Shown here in pieces: positions 25,066 through 37,504 of a stretch of DNA of 64,000 bases. Where the stretch lies: assembly GCA_030620095.1 (NCBI GenBank), contig JAUTXW010002186.1, positions 310,001 through 374,000 of the forward strand. Reading direction: 5' to 3'. The DNA is from Kuschelorhynchus macadamiae (lineage: Eukaryota > Arthropoda > Insecta > Coleoptera > Curculionidae). The notes beneath the pieces were generated by a model. It saw nothing but the letters and a program-made list of their open reading frames with translations, had not been told where the DNA came from and ran no database searches. A program made the translations under genes and the position numbers. Position 1 is the stretch's first letter; the number at the start of each line of letters is the position of its first letter.

Positions 25066-27039
25066 GTGTTCTAACTAGAGACAATAATGCAAAAAATGTA
25101 TCACTTTTCGTGCTTGTTACATAAATATCTATTAATTATATTAATAACTCTACTTATGTTAAGACAATAAAATTGAACTTCTCGTCTGTAATCTAAACAT
25201 AGGACGCCCACCCTTTAACCTTATTTGTGTTAAAAATATCACAAAAATTAGTCGCAGCGTTATATATTTTTTTTGTAAACTTATTTTGGACTATACAGGG
25301 CATCCCAAATAAAAGTTGAGACCGAAACATATGAAATGGAACGTCGTATATTTTTTTCTTTTTGGCATAATATGTTAAGTAGATTCGTTCTAACTAAAAT
25401 GAACAAATAAATATCAACCTTTTGGTTATTTTGAGACGATACAAAGAAGAAATGGCCGAAGAAAAAATCAAATAAATTGCACTCTCCTTCTTATTTTTTT
25501 TTAAAGCTACCAAATCATACGGAAAAGTTGGTATCACCGGAAATGTGCCTTTGGTAAATGAATTATTTTCCTCTACAACTGTTTTCACTTTTATCTATTC
25601 GAATTAATAACTTTAAATATGTGGTATACTAGATCAAATATGCTTAAAATTTAAATTATAATTAAAAAATCCAAATATATAGAGGGTGTTTGATTTAAAT
25701 ATTTAATACTTGGGAAAAATTTTTGTTTAAAATTTACTATGTATTACAAGATAAATGTGTATAGAAATATAATTATATTATATTTTTACCAAAAACCGAG
25801 ATTACAGGGCGATCCAAATATGCCAAATAATAATACTAAACAGTTTATTCTTGAAAACAATTAAAAATAATTAAAACATTATGAAACATCAAAATAAAGA
25901 CAGTGCAAGTTCATTAGAATATGCTTACTAAATAGTATGTATTACTTTCCACCTTCAAAAATTGCACCGTTACTTCCAACGCCTAACCACCTTTTATGAT
26001 AGATCCTCGCAACGCCGAGCACAAGAAACAACTAGTCTTAAAGGAGTATTTCGTTTTGTTTCCAGAGACATATTCACCACGCAAAAAGAACGAAACTAGT
26101 GAAGTCTTCATAACATCAAAATGACCACCCTCGACACTAGTCTGTAACGCAGGCAGATTTTTTTTTAAGGCAAAATAGATTAGTATTTATAGTTCTTGTA
26201 GTCTGGACGTTGACTACCAACAGTCACACAAAACACACTAACCTTTGAATTTGTGGGATTTAAACGCCTTTCCTAAGTAACTAGGTACTAATTAAACTTT
26301 TAGTTTTATATTGATTATAAGACCAGCATCTAAGTCAACTTACTGATCTTTAAATGTAACTTTGGAAACCCGGTTCCAATTTTTCGGAAATACCAGTAGT
26401 CAGTCGGAATTCTGTCTTTCCTTGACTCTGGTGCAGCATTTGAAATATTCTTGGCATGGTTTTCTTAATAAAATATCCCTTAAAGTTTATGCTAAATTTA
26501 GTCTTAATAAGAGCCGTTTGCATATATCGTTTAAACGTTACCGAAGGCGACCTTAAAGGTGCTGCAACCATTACTGTTACTTACCATTCTTAAATAACAG
26601 CAACCTTGTAAATTGTGCATGCATGCATGGATTCTTGCAAGAAATGTATGTATTTGATCCGTTTATCTAGAATTTTTAAGCACAACGTGTGTTTTTGTCG
26701 ACTGTGGAGAATTTGTTTATTTTTTGGTGTTAAGGGTAGGCCGATTGCCGCCCTGTGCATGATGCATTGTGTCGGCACTCATAGCAGCCCCTGCCTGTAA
26801 GTAAATTAATGGATATGCAAGCTTAATTGCCTGACAATTCCCATTTAACCATAGAAGCTTCGGATACACTTTTGCTCTAGTTTTTTTTGCCTTTTTTAGT
26901 ACAAAATATAAATGTTAATAGTGGTATTCGTCACTTAAATAAAACAAAACTTTAATTTTTGCAAATTACTTCAATCTCTAAACTTGATGTTATCTTTGTT
27001 TATTTTAATTAACGCAATTTCTAATTAGAAAACATGACA
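25066..27039. other. Non-coding DNA with isolated TACAGGG element ends
   Basis: Two TACAGGG motifs (25294-25300 and 25803-25809) resemble the termini seen at 47820-54700, but no partner ends were matched. Open frames on both strands at 26350-26571 and 26590-26800 overlap each other antisense and show no known domain. Confidence 0.4.
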
Positions 27040-27400
27040 TGCCCCGCTATCGAAGTTTAATCTACAAAATTAGCTTCCACTCTGGGAAGATCGGATCTAA
27101 AAGTAGATCATTCGATATCCCATGGGTCGGGTGCATTCTCCCTGGATGTTCCGGCGTGCATTCGGCCACTTTTTCAGCCCGTTTCGAAATATCAGAGTGA
27201 CCGTTTAGCGGAGCGACGGAATGCGACCCAAGAGCGGCTCTTTTGCGCTCTCTTTTTCGATTAATTCACGGAATACTAAAGAGACCGGGGTATTAACTAA
27301 GTGGACGAATGTTCTCGTCACTCGGCGACGTTCGAGGAAATTTTCGGACAGGACTACAATGACAGCCTGACAATAGACAGTGGCGCACCTCTTGTCTAAC
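27040..27400. other. GC-richer, CpG-containing unique segment
   Basis: This stretch is visibly less AT-rich than the flanks and contains many CG dinucleotides (for example around 27115-27250 and 27320-27345). No repeat copy of it is visible in this window and no long frame is open. It could be a regulatory element or conserved non-coding DNA. No direct evidence of function. Confidence 0.3.
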
Positions 27401-27734
27401 TGTCATATATGAATCTAATGGCGTTTGTCTCAAAAGTTTTTGGCACAAAATTCAGGTAGCCATAACGATACAATTTGAAGGTGGTTTTGGATTCAAGAAT
27501 GCGTCAATGAGTTGTCTTTATTTTGACAATTCAATTTCAGAAATATATTGCATTCAAATTTAATAAAAATTAGATATTCCGGAAAATATGTATAATTTGG
27601 TTGGGCGAATTCTGAAAGTCGAAACAATTAGCATATTCGAAAACAAAATATCTCTCGCAGAACTAGTTCTCATAAAACAACTGAGTTCACACTCAAGATA
27701 TGTCATGCTTAAATCTACCAAAAAGTGAAAGGCC

Positions 27735-28010
27735 CAGATTTATCCAAGCTAGAGCAAACAGATTGCTGAAAAGCTGAAAAGGGCCAAGGATAGATTTGGA
27801 GCGTCAGTCAGGAAATTGGGTCCTAAGTATCGTACTTCTAAGGACACAGTTTCGAGATAATTAGCTAGAAATGGTCAGAAATACAGCAAAGACGAAAACC
27901 TCCAAAGTCAGCTAGAAAGGATGTTGTCGGGTATTAAGGCGAATTTATTTTACAAAAGACCGAGTCATTATTATGGACGACGAAAAATACTTTTTCTACG
28001 AGGGTGCGGA
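27735..28010 (+). pseudogene. maT-like (mariner superfamily) transposase, N-terminal remnant
   Basis: The plus strand reads QIAEKLKRAKDRFGASVRKL, then GPKYRTSKDTVSR-stop-LARNGQKYS, a helix-turn-helix-like region of the kind found in maT/DD37D transposases. After a frameshift it continues FTKDRVIIMDDEKYFFYEG, which fits the first catalytic aspartate block (MDDE.YF). The frame then ends and no second or third catalytic block is seen. No inverted ends were identified. The family assignment is by resemblance only. Confidence 0.5.
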
Positions 28011-28289
28011 AAGTGAATACTATTCGCACTTATATGAGTGATGAAAGGTTTATCTTTCCACACTAGTGCTGAAAGTATTTTCAGTAAAAAACTAAAATAA
28101 ACAATTTCAAGGAAGTGGCAATTCTAGTATATCTTTCCCACATTTTAAGAACTTGCAGACTATCCACCTTATAGTCGAGATACTTTCGATAAAATCTATG
28201 CTAAAACTAAAACATAATTTTGACATAAGCAAATGTTATAGTGTGATAGTAATAAGCGATAGATTTTAGCAAGAAAAAGAATGTTGGTT

Positions 28290-28590
28290 TTCACCGAAAA
28301 AAATCTAAATCGATATATGTGGAGCAATTTATAAACGAGGCTCCAAATGATGTATATCTTTTGATGACAGTTGTCACAATAATTGGGATGACAGGGGCTT
28401 GCCGTCGTAAAGAATTAGCTTATTTGACCCTAGATGACGTGGAAGACAAAGAATTCCTGATGCATATTACAATTCCTGACAATAAAACTCATCAACGCAG
28501 AAGTTTTGTAGTAAACGGGAAACGAAATTTAATATATACATTATTACGACTACAAAGTACGTCCCATAGAAGATTTTTTTACATTATAAA
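28290..28590 (+). pseudogene. Crypton-like tyrosine recombinase fragment
   Basis: The frame reads VEQFINEAPNDVYLLMTVVT, then IIGMTGACRRKELAYLTLDD and VEDKEFLMHITIPDNKTHQR-RSFVV. This matches the start of the catalytic domain of eukaryotic tyrosine recombinases of the Crypton type common in insect genomes; the arginine in GACRRKEL would be the first catalytic residue. The HxxR and final tyrosine parts are missing because the frame runs into unrelated AT-rich DNA after about 28560. Only a fragment, without an obvious start codon. Confidence 0.65.
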
Positions 28591-29031
28591 CACAGAAGAT
28601 GTACTTAGATTAACTTTTCATATTTTGTATTTTTTGTTTTAATAAAGGTAATATATTAATGACTAGAATATTTTATGGGGTATTATATTTGAAATTCAAA
28701 ATATACTAAAATGTGGTATCGTTTTTAGGTGCCCCCCCCCTCCAAGCGTATTTTCTAGCTGCGCCACTGACTCTGGGTAACTCAGAGATTAAGAAAAGCG
28801 ATGGTTTTTATACCAATAACATAGAATACTGTCCAGATAATGTAGAGTGAAAAGAAAAGTTGTTTGTCGACAGAATTTTAGTTTGGTTCACGATTTCCAC
28901 TGTAAGAATATCCATGCCTTATGCGGAGCGACTAAGGGGCGAGGCTTTAAATAGTCAGCGCTATATTTATAACTAACAACATTGTAAACTTACTGTCCCA
29001 AATTAATGAAAATTAATATTGGAAAACCCGA

Positions 29032-29153
29032 TGTGACGTCATAGCCATAGAAAAACATTGTTCCAAACAGGTAATTGGAAGCCGATTTGGTAATATTATT
29101 GCTAATCGGCTTTTTGTCTTGGAACAATACCTTTTTCTGGGTATGATGTTACA
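29032..29153. mobile_element. Foldback (MITE-like) element
   Basis: Outer arms at 29032-29064 (TGTGACGTCATAGCC...TTGTTCC) and 29121-29153 (GGAACAA...ATGATGTTACA) pair along about 33 positions with a few mismatches. Inner arms AAGCCGATT (29079) and AATCGGCTT (29104) pair perfectly around an AT-rich loop. The entire 122 bp folds as one hairpin with no coding capacity. Confidence 0.7.
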
Positions 29154-29824
29154 GCGAGATTTCTCTTTAATTTGTATTTATTCGGTACTAATTTTTCATA
29201 TGTTTGCAATATTACCAGGTTCCAATCATCTTATAATTACACAGTTTTTGATATCTTAAAATTTGTTATTTTTAATCCCTTGTATGCTAAATTGGCAACC
29301 TCGTCGATTGTCATTTTTACCTTCTGCTAACAACTTTAACTACTGTTCTGTTCCATCATGACTAGATAGAAGTGGGCATGCTTTTTTCGAAATATAATTA
29401 TTTAAAATTAGATTTATGAAATATGCCAATTGAACTTCTTCGCTGGTATCCTGAACTGTTTTGTTTTGTTACTGTAACTAGTCAGACGTTAAAGACCGGC
29501 TATAATCGACAAATAATTTGATAAAGACATCTAGTGTCAACTTACAAATATTACAAATACACATACAAATACTTTACCATACAATCACTTTACATGAAAT
29601 ACACAATGAAGCGGTATCGTCAGGAGGTTTTAGGCATTTTAAGTATAACGATTAAAGCATATGAATAATAAATCATTTGATAAAATCAACCTAAATCTAA
29701 GAATAAAATTGGTTGAATCAGATTACAGATTACAATTCATTTTAAAACAGATAATAAAACAAATTAAAATTTAAAATCATACACAGTAATCAAAGGGCAA
29801 TTTTTGACATACCTTCGATATTCA

Positions 29825-30760
29825 GTTAGTAAATTCCTCCCAAAATCTAAATTTATACACATTTCTCCATTAACAACTTAGTAACGGTTCCCTTAAAAGC
29901 TCCATCAGATGTAATTCTTTTGCATTGGATGGTAAGGAGTTATATATATGCTTTAATGGCTCTGTATGGGTTCTTAGTACTCCCGGTTTATCTGGAAGAG
30001 ATGTCATTGTCTTCTTATAAATATTACCAGTTGTAGAAAATAGAGGGAGGGGAGAGTCAGTATATTAAGATCGCGGAAAACAAGGCAGCAGTAGTTCTAG
30101 GGTGCAGTTTTAAGATATTTCTGATTATTCGTTTCTGGCATTTACATATTTTCTCTCCATAGGTCGGAAAAACCCAGAAAATAATCAATAGGACGTTATC
30201 GATTAAATATGGGCAAAATAATAAATCCTTAGGTAATCCAATGAAACACGGTCCCTCATCTGTCAATTTTACCTTCTCCTCTACAGGAACAGACCTTCTA
30301 TTCATCCGCACGTATATGCCCTCGGTTGAGTTTTTTGATATTTGAAACTGCAGTAGTCTGGTCATGTTTGCATTCAGTCTTAAAACATTATCATTACATC
30401 AGTGCTCCATTTGATCGATCATTCCTAAGAGATTCGCAGACAACCAATACAGAGACCTATTTGTCATAATGAGAGAAAAGAGTCCTCCACTCCACTAACA
30501 TATAACAAAAATTGCAAGGGTCCAAGGATCGACCTTTCTCGGACACCTTGTAGAATATCCGCTGCCTCTGAAAAACATCTGTCCTGCCCAATTAGGATAG
30601 ACACCCGCTGCATACGACATCTCACGCCCCTCAAACCAAAATTTTACAGGCGCACAAAAAGTATTTCGTAATTTATTGTCTTCAAAGGCTACTCTTAAAA
30701 TATAGAAATGAAAATATGAATTGTTTTTTTCTATTATATTCCTCATTAGTGATTAATATA
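29825..30760 (-). pseudogene. LINE remnant, 3' half of reverse transcriptase to ORF end
   Basis: On the minus strand, ILQGVRERSILGPLQFLLYV (usual GVPQGSILGPLLFLLYV) lies near 30560-30490. It is followed by a decayed active-site region without a readable FADD, then MEHW-like and LNANMTRLLQFQISKN sequence near 30400-30340. The normal C-terminal tail PGVLRTHTEPLKHIYNSLPS and a decayed LLREPLL...YS.EF block lie at 29990-29830. Frameshifts and stops are frequent. The pieces fit a jockey/CR1-type non-LTR retrotransposon, 5' truncated. Confidence 0.7.
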
Positions 30761-32040
30761 CTAAACTTACCTAGGTCAGCGGTTTAAGTCTTAGCGCAGA
30801 TGTACTTTTTTCTTTTTATTTTCTTAATTACTTTCCAGTATTCTAGCTTTGATCTGGCATAACAAGGCTTTGGATAAAAATTAAAATGTTTATTATAATA
30901 TAGAAATCAATTTTTGAGGATCTTTGTTGTAAAATGTTTTATGTAAAATGTACCTCCTCCTAAAAGGCATATCGAAATAAAACTGTTTATTTTTTAATGT
31001 TGAAATTCTCTGGAATTTTGCCACAGCAGTAAATTCAATTGATGAACACAAAATTGTATCATAACGAATCACCTAATAAGTCCTGGAATTATTAAAGTTT
31101 AAGCGACATAATAACGCGCAAAAATAAATAGAAAACGTAATATTACAGTCCCTTTTAGCTAAAAACTTCCACCTTCTTCACTTCAACCTCCGACCTCTGC
31201 GCCCCACACCACTGTTCGTATAACATCACGTTATGGTATGCCAGACCTCCAATGTCTGCCATCACAATTAGCAAAATTCCAATTACGACTTTAATTTATA
31301 ACGAATCTACGAATTTTTTGCCGTTCAGTCTGCATGGCACGCATATCTGGGACATTCTTGTTTTCCAAAATGACTTTAAACGTTACGCTATCCATGTAAT
31401 TTCGGGGCTGAACAAAATATATCAAAGTTTTACCGCTTATTTAACCACTGCTAACATTTGGTGACGATTCCGTCGTATTTGAGAGGTAAAAGAAATTCTG
31501 CTATCAATTATTATCTCTGTTTATTTTCGTCTAAAATTAAGTGGCATCAAAAATACATAGATATACTACAATAAATAATCAAGTGTCATGCGTAATTATT
31601 TAGTTATAACTTTAATGTTTGCTTAATTAATAGCTCGAAGGCGATAAGTTCTACCGACTTGCAAAAGGCTCAAAGGAAGTTAAATTTGATTCTGAACAAT
31701 TTAGTATTAGGCCGTATACGAAATTCTGCTCAGAAATATTTTATTTCTTCCATTATATCATGGTTTGAATTCATTTGAGCATTTACCTGTTGCGAAAACT
31801 CGCAAAATAACTACACCGCCAAGTGTATTCGCAAATACGAAACGTATGGTCAGCTTATTTTAGTTTAAGTTGAAAGTGTTATCCACAGATTACGAGATTT
31901 GGATTCTAAGCTCCTTAGGCTTATATTAACAATAAATTGATACCGTGCATAGACCATATCATGCTTGTGTTATACGAACTTTCAGATTATAATAATATAA
32001 TACAACCTTGTAGTATATAATATAATACAACCTTGTAGGA
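30761..32040. other. Non-coding DNA, nothing recognised
   Basis: The stretch 31160-31480 is less AT-rich and keeps a 70-codon plus-strand frame, but no domain was recognised. A short direct repeat of TATAATATAATACAACCTTG lies at about 31988-32038. Confidence 0.4.
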
Positions 32041-32051
32041 TCTGTAAGGTC

Positions 32052-32390
32052 TTATAGGGCTAATGCTTTCTTAACATCTTCCACTGCCTGCATTTTTGAA
32101 CGTTTTGCTCGTTTCTCGATTCGAGCAAAGTGTTTATCTGAGGCTGAGAAATTGTAACCTAAAGTAAGAAATGTGTGATTGATATTATCAAAAGTTCCTA
32201 AGGGTACCAGATAAATGTATAAAAATAGAAGCTTTCTGTTTTTAAGCTGTCCCGCACAACTTTCAATCCAGGTGCACAAGTTTCTTTTGTGTGTTGAGAG
32301 GTGTTTAAAACTTGTAACAGGCATGATCTCATCTGGTTACCACCCTGTCTGATTAATGTTGCTCGTTCTCGAGAAACTGTGGCCTGAACT
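32052..32390 (-). pseudogene. Unnamed transposase-like family A, C-terminal remnant (copy 1)
   Basis: The minus strand reads NQMRSCLLQVLNTSQH in one frame, then HKRNLCTWIESCAGQLKNRK-LLFLYIYLV, FDNINHTFLTLGYNFSASDK and HFARIEKRAKRSKMQAVEDV in another. I recognise this as the C-terminal part of a multi-copy arthropod protein family typified by W.D.C.GQ.KN, G.s...sD.dFa.IEK. I know of no established name or proven activity; the multi-copy nature suggests a transposase. A second, longer copy lies at 33955-34990. Confidence 0.6.
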
Positions 32391-33099
32391 AAGAAATTTA
32401 ATAATAAACAATAAAAATAAATTTCTTAAATTACGATAAATTGTGCAATATTATTACAAATAATTATTACATATAAAAAATTACCGCGAAAGCAAGGCGC
32501 ACTCTTATCTCGCAACTTATTCTACCAAATAAGTTAAAATAAGTAATAGATTAATTTAAACTATACTTACATGTGTACAAAAGTAAGAAAATAAATAAAA
32601 GGGCTATATTATATTTAATGAATATTGTTTAAACATTTTCTTATTTTTTTTTCATTAAGAGCTGTTAGTTTAGTCAGTAAAGACTTAAAATGGCATTATA
32701 TGTAAATGATCTTTGAATGGTAAGGCATTGTTATATTATTTGGAAGCCGGATGACTCTGGAATAAATATCTAAACGTGTTACAAATTTATTTCTTAAAGC
32801 TAATTGAAAAGACATTTGCCAAATGTAACTCCCTGCGCCTGTCCATTTTTATCCAATTAAGTTCTTTAAATATGTGTCAAATGTGGTCATATTTGCGCAA
32901 TCTGAATATTATCAACGACCAAGTCTTTTATATTTTTTGTATGCGATTTTTCTCAATGATGTCTAAACACGGGCCATAAATGAAGTCGCGATAAGTAAAG
33001 TTGGATAGGTCCAGAGATTCGAAAGGCATTTTACGCATGTAAATGTGATGGTTATTATACAATATTTTTAATGATAAAAATTACTTTTGATTTAATAAT

Positions 33100-33950
33100 T
33101 TTACGTATTCAATTCAATATCCAAAACAACACCCAAATTCTTTACACAATCACCCTTAGGAAGATTCACATCACCCAAGACAATATAAAGATTGTTTGTA
33201 AGAAATTCCTTTTGGGGATCAAAAATCATAACGTTTGACTTTAAATGATTTAGTTTCAGATTATCTTCAGAATAGAGTTGCTTTAATATATTTATATCAT
33301 GATTCAAATAATCTTGAAAGTTGAAGTAAAAATAAACCTAGGTATCCGCGAAAGTCTTACAGTACTGTAATTTTAAAAGCTTAAGTATATCAGATATGTA
33401 GATAATAAACAGTAGAGGTCCAATGATAGATCCTTGAGGCACACCAGACAAGATCTGCACTGTCTTCAAAAAAGGTGTTATTAGAGTATATATTTTGAGA
33501 TCAGTTTAGAAGATAAGTTCAAGTGACTGATTTTGAAATCCGAAATACTTAAGCATTGCTAACAAAATTTGATAATTAATGGTGTCACAGGCCTTAGAAA
33601 AGTCCAAAAGAACCAATACTTTAGCCAACTTTCCATCAATTGAAGTTAATATATCATAAGTAACGGTAGCTAAGACAGCGCGGGTATCTTCTAAAACCAC
33701 ACGGACTTTCTGGAATAATTGTATTTAGATTGCAATATTGAGCTAACTTGTTATATAACACTTTTTCCAAATCTTTAGATAGAACTGGCAGGATATTAGT
33801 TATTCTTAAATCACTAATATTACTTGGATTTTTCACTCAGGGTAAAGGTTTGCCTATAGATATTTTTTACTGCTCAGGAAAATAATTTTGCTCTATACAG
33901 CAGTTGATTGTATTGATATAATTTGTGATCGATATGCACAAGTTTCTTAC
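33100..33950 (-). pseudogene. CR1/jockey-type LINE remnant (reverse transcriptase)
   Basis: Minus-strand pieces in order from 33930: YINTINCCIEQNYFPEQ, GKPLP, VKNPSNISDLR, ILPVLSKDLEKVLYNKLAQY, NTIIPESPCGFRR, VLVLLDFSKACDTINYQILL (catalytic block A aspartates), LAMLKYFGFQNQSLEL, ILSGVPQGSIIGPLLFIIYI (block B), a region where the FADD motif appears as FADT, and KLNHLKSNVMIF with VKNLGVVLDIELNT. The frame is broken several times, but conservation is better than in the LINE at 6345-7795. It joins directly to a family A remnant at about 33940, consistent with insertion into, or loss of, that element. Confidence 0.85.
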
Positions 33951-33954
33951 ATAT

Positions 33955-34990
33955 GTTGAGAGAAGAGGCATTTAAAGCATGTAAAAGGCATGATGCCATC
34001 TGGTTACTACATCTGCCTGATTGTCCCTCATGCCACAGTATATAATTAGATTGGAAGTATCAGTAACATGAATTCCAAAGTTAGTAGCAATGTAGATGGC
34101 GACTGTAGTACATGCTGCTATGGGTTAGTTAAGGGAGCGGAAAAACTTTTTGTAGTCTAGAGTTAAATTGCATGTATCAATTTCCGGTCGGGTGCTACGA
34201 ACTGTATCATTCTGGATGGCTTTTAATGCTTTTTCATTTTTTTTTTGTGATGCGATTCTATGACGATTTTTGCTTTTCTTGCTTCAGTTGCTTCTTTGCT
34301 TTTAGTTTTTAAGAAAATCACAAATTTTACATGTGTCAACTCAGGCTCTCTTAAAGTACAATTTTGGAAAATCTTTTATAAAACCTTTGCGATAAAATTT
34401 GTATGTAACAATACTTTCCGGGTACTTTATTTTGTGAGCTTGAAATAGCCTATTAACATTTAAATGACTGCTTATAAACTCTGTCAATTTCGTTCCAGTT
34501 GTAGTGGCTTTCTGTCCTTGGGAAGCTATTAATATGAATGACTATCATATTCCTCAAAAGCGCAAACCACTACGTTTATCGTTGAACGTAGTTTTACCAC
34601 TTTTTAGCCTCTTGACTAATGTAGTCATTTTCATAGGGCTCACTGACAACATTTTTACATACCTTTTTAAGGTCCCTCGCTCATCTGGAAGATTAAAACT
34701 TTCGGTAAATTGTCTCCTACTTTAAGAAGACTCATCATGAGTACCATTACAACGTCTTTGGATGGGTAGAATTAGGTAACTTCCTCCAAGTTTATGGTAT
34801 GATTTAAAAAGTTTGACCTTCATGTCAGTTATTTCTTTACAGCCACTGTACTTGCATTTACATTTAACCTGAGAACAATAATACAGCTAAACAATTTGTT
34901 CTTTTGATAGAAATTTCATCTCAACCCCGAAGAATGAAATATGATTTACAACTTACTTCATTAGTAGGTGCTGGTTCAAATGGTTTAGTC
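33955..34990 (-). pseudogene. Unnamed transposase-like family A, near full-length remnant (copy 2)
   Basis: From the high-coordinate side the minus strand encodes, across several frames: a cysteine cluster CKCKYSGCKE, KLGGSYLILPIQRR, HDESS.RRQFTESFNLPDERG, NDKRSG, VHINSFPRTESHYNWNEIDR, DTCKICDFL, KNEKALKAIQNDT, EIDTCNLTLDYKKF, TNFGIHVTDTSNL and WHEGQSGRCSNQMASCLLHA. This order (cysteine N terminus; HI.SFP..ESHY; DTC..CD; NxGIH; WhE...GR.SNQ) defines a family I recall as very common in arthropod genomes but without a name I can give. Sequence stops at 33955 where a LINE begins, so the CAGQ/IEKR part is missing here but present in copy 1. Confidence 0.6.
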
Positions 34991-35993
34991 GTTTTATTCT
35001 TTTGAGTAGTATAAGGCTTTCTACTAAGCCTAACCTCACACTAGACAATTCTTCATAGGTAAGTCTGTACGCTTCCAGTAGCAAAAGCAGATAAATTTAT
35101 AGTAACTCAATCCGTAAATAGCAACTAGGCCAAAAAATATCAACAAAATAATATGGTTCTTGTATGCGACAATCAAAACAAAACTAATATGGGAAACGGG
35201 TAATTTGATCAGAGGAACTTAAATGATTATGACCAGCATTAGCATATATTTCCGTATTGTGGCATTTTGATCATTTAGCTTTGCCACTCTACCATTCTAT
35301 TCCAAAAATTTATCATGTTTTAAGACATTCTACAGAACAGCAAATATTAAATCAAATTATTTAATTCTGTTCTCTTAACTGACATTTTATTCGCGACAAA
35401 ATGGAACCAAGATGTTATAAATTTCTAAATTTAGAGTTCTTAAAAATAAATCCGGACTGGTTGTACTGATAATAGTTGTTTTTATTTCTACTAAATATCC
35501 ATGAAGAGAATCATTTTCTATACTTTCGCATGCATTATTTTGATATTTTATCCATGCCTGGAAACTTAAAATAATAAGAACTTCGTTTCACGTGTTAATT
35601 TAAAGCTAATAATAAGATGTGTACTTTTTATATCTTATACCTACAACGTTGTTTAGTGTAATAATAATTATGTTTCCTAGAATCAATCTATTACGAAATT
35701 TTCTTGTTTGTCGAGAAAAAAAAATTAATTAAATGCCAATGTTTCATTGCTTCCTTAATGTTATTTCACAATGTTAAAATAAATTTTAACAAAATGAAGA
35801 TGAATATACATCTTTAATAATTAACAAATCTATTTAAAATACGCATATGTTAAAATATTTGGGAATTACCCCACATGTTTATAACCCTTCCGTTAATTAT
35901 CTTATAATGCAACCTTGAATGTTTATTATTCTTTAACCCAAATTTTGAACTCTTGTAACGTACCCTTTGGTCACAAAATAAATGTACCTTTAA
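34991..35993. other. Non-coding DNA, nothing recognised
   Basis: AT-rich sequence without recognisable coding motif or repeat structure. Confidence 0.4.
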
Positions 35994-36206
35994 CTAGCTG
36001 GCCCGGCAGACCTTGTTCTGCCTTTTCCGTTAGATGGCGCAACGAGTTTCCAGGGGAATTATAAGAATATGCGGCATTTACCACATCGTCCAAAAATTTT
36101 ATTGAAGAAAAACATATTGGTTTTATAGAAAAAATTTGCAATAAAACAATATAAAAAATAGGGTTGAAAGGTCTGGGTAACCAGATGATCATTTAAAAAA
36201 AAAAAA
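35994..36206 (-). mobile_element. Helitron-like 3' end
   Basis: The minus strand ends GGGCCAG-CTAG|T. Just inside the terminus is a perfect 6-bp hairpin GGCAGA-CCTTGT-TCTGCC. CTRR plus T and a subterminal hairpin are the Helitron 3' signature. No helicase sequence follows. The piece runs into a (TA)n array. The class could alternatively be an RTE-like tail, since similar CTAGCTGGCCCGGCAGAC sequences are widespread in insects. Confidence 0.45.
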
Positions 36207-36226
36207 TATATATATATATATATATA
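36207..36226. repeat. (TA)n microsatellite
   Basis: Short TA array directly after an A-run. Confidence 0.9.
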
Positions 36227-36404
36227 GTTTTAGATTTTTTTTGTTTGTGTAGCCCAGGGTAATAAAAACAATTTCATTTCATTGAAATATTACTTTTTAT
36301 ATTTCCAGACATTTCGGCCTTTATCGATAGAATGGTAAAACAATTTTTGGTTCCAGGTATTTGCATCATGTGATGCAAAACTTAACAACAAAACCATACG
36401 AGTT

Positions 36405-37008
<604 letters not shown>

Positions 37009-37084
37009 TTCAAAATTCAAAAAACATTTATTTCTTAATGTAAATAAGTCGATAGAAATTGAAGAAAAAGTCATGCAGTTTCTA

Positions 37085-37410
37085 ACACTAATGTAAAAGC
37101 CGATATTTAAAAAAATAATATTACGTATAAAATTCATCAACACTATAACAATTTTTATTTATCAGGTAGTATTTCAGTTTTTTTGTAAGTGTTGACATTA
37201 ACGGCGTCTCTAATAGTTGCAACTAACTTGTTAAACAACTTGCATCCGGTAAAACAAATATATTTTTGTAAAAGAGCAGATCGATGATTTACGGACAATA
37301 AAGCATTTTTAATCTAGTATTATAATTGTGGTATGACCTTACTTCCTGAAAAAAAATCTATGTTGATAGACAAAGCAACATACCTCGTAAATATATGTAT
37401 CTTGGATATA
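37085..37410 (-). pseudogene. LINE 3'-end remnant (C terminus of ORF2)
   Basis: The minus strand reads SYHNYNTRLKNALLSVNHRS, then YICFTGCKLFNKLVATIRDA and, after a one-base shift, TYKKKLKYYLINKNCYSVDEF followed by a stop. HNYNTR..., a LFNKLP..IR-like block and FK..LK..L....YSVDEF is the usual C-terminal tail of CR1/jockey-type LINEs. The Penelope-like element begins immediately beside it at about 37416. Confidence 0.75.
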
Positions 37411-37504
37411 TTTTAGGGTTTTGGTTCTTGGGGATGTAAGATCCAGGGATTGAAATAAAGTGTTTTTCTTCGTTGTTTTTTTTATTTCATTTTTGACGTT
37501 TCGT

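Noticed and set aside
26590..26800. Overlapping ~60-codon frames on both strands
   Set aside because: Mutually antisense, no domain, no splice sites of note.
28733..28742. C10 run as a possible regulatory G-quadruplex
   Set aside because: A single run, not four; simple homopolymer.
31252..31464. 70-codon frame at 31252-31464 as an exon
   Set aside because: Less AT-rich but no recognised domain on either strand and no clear splice-site pair; kept only in the gap note.
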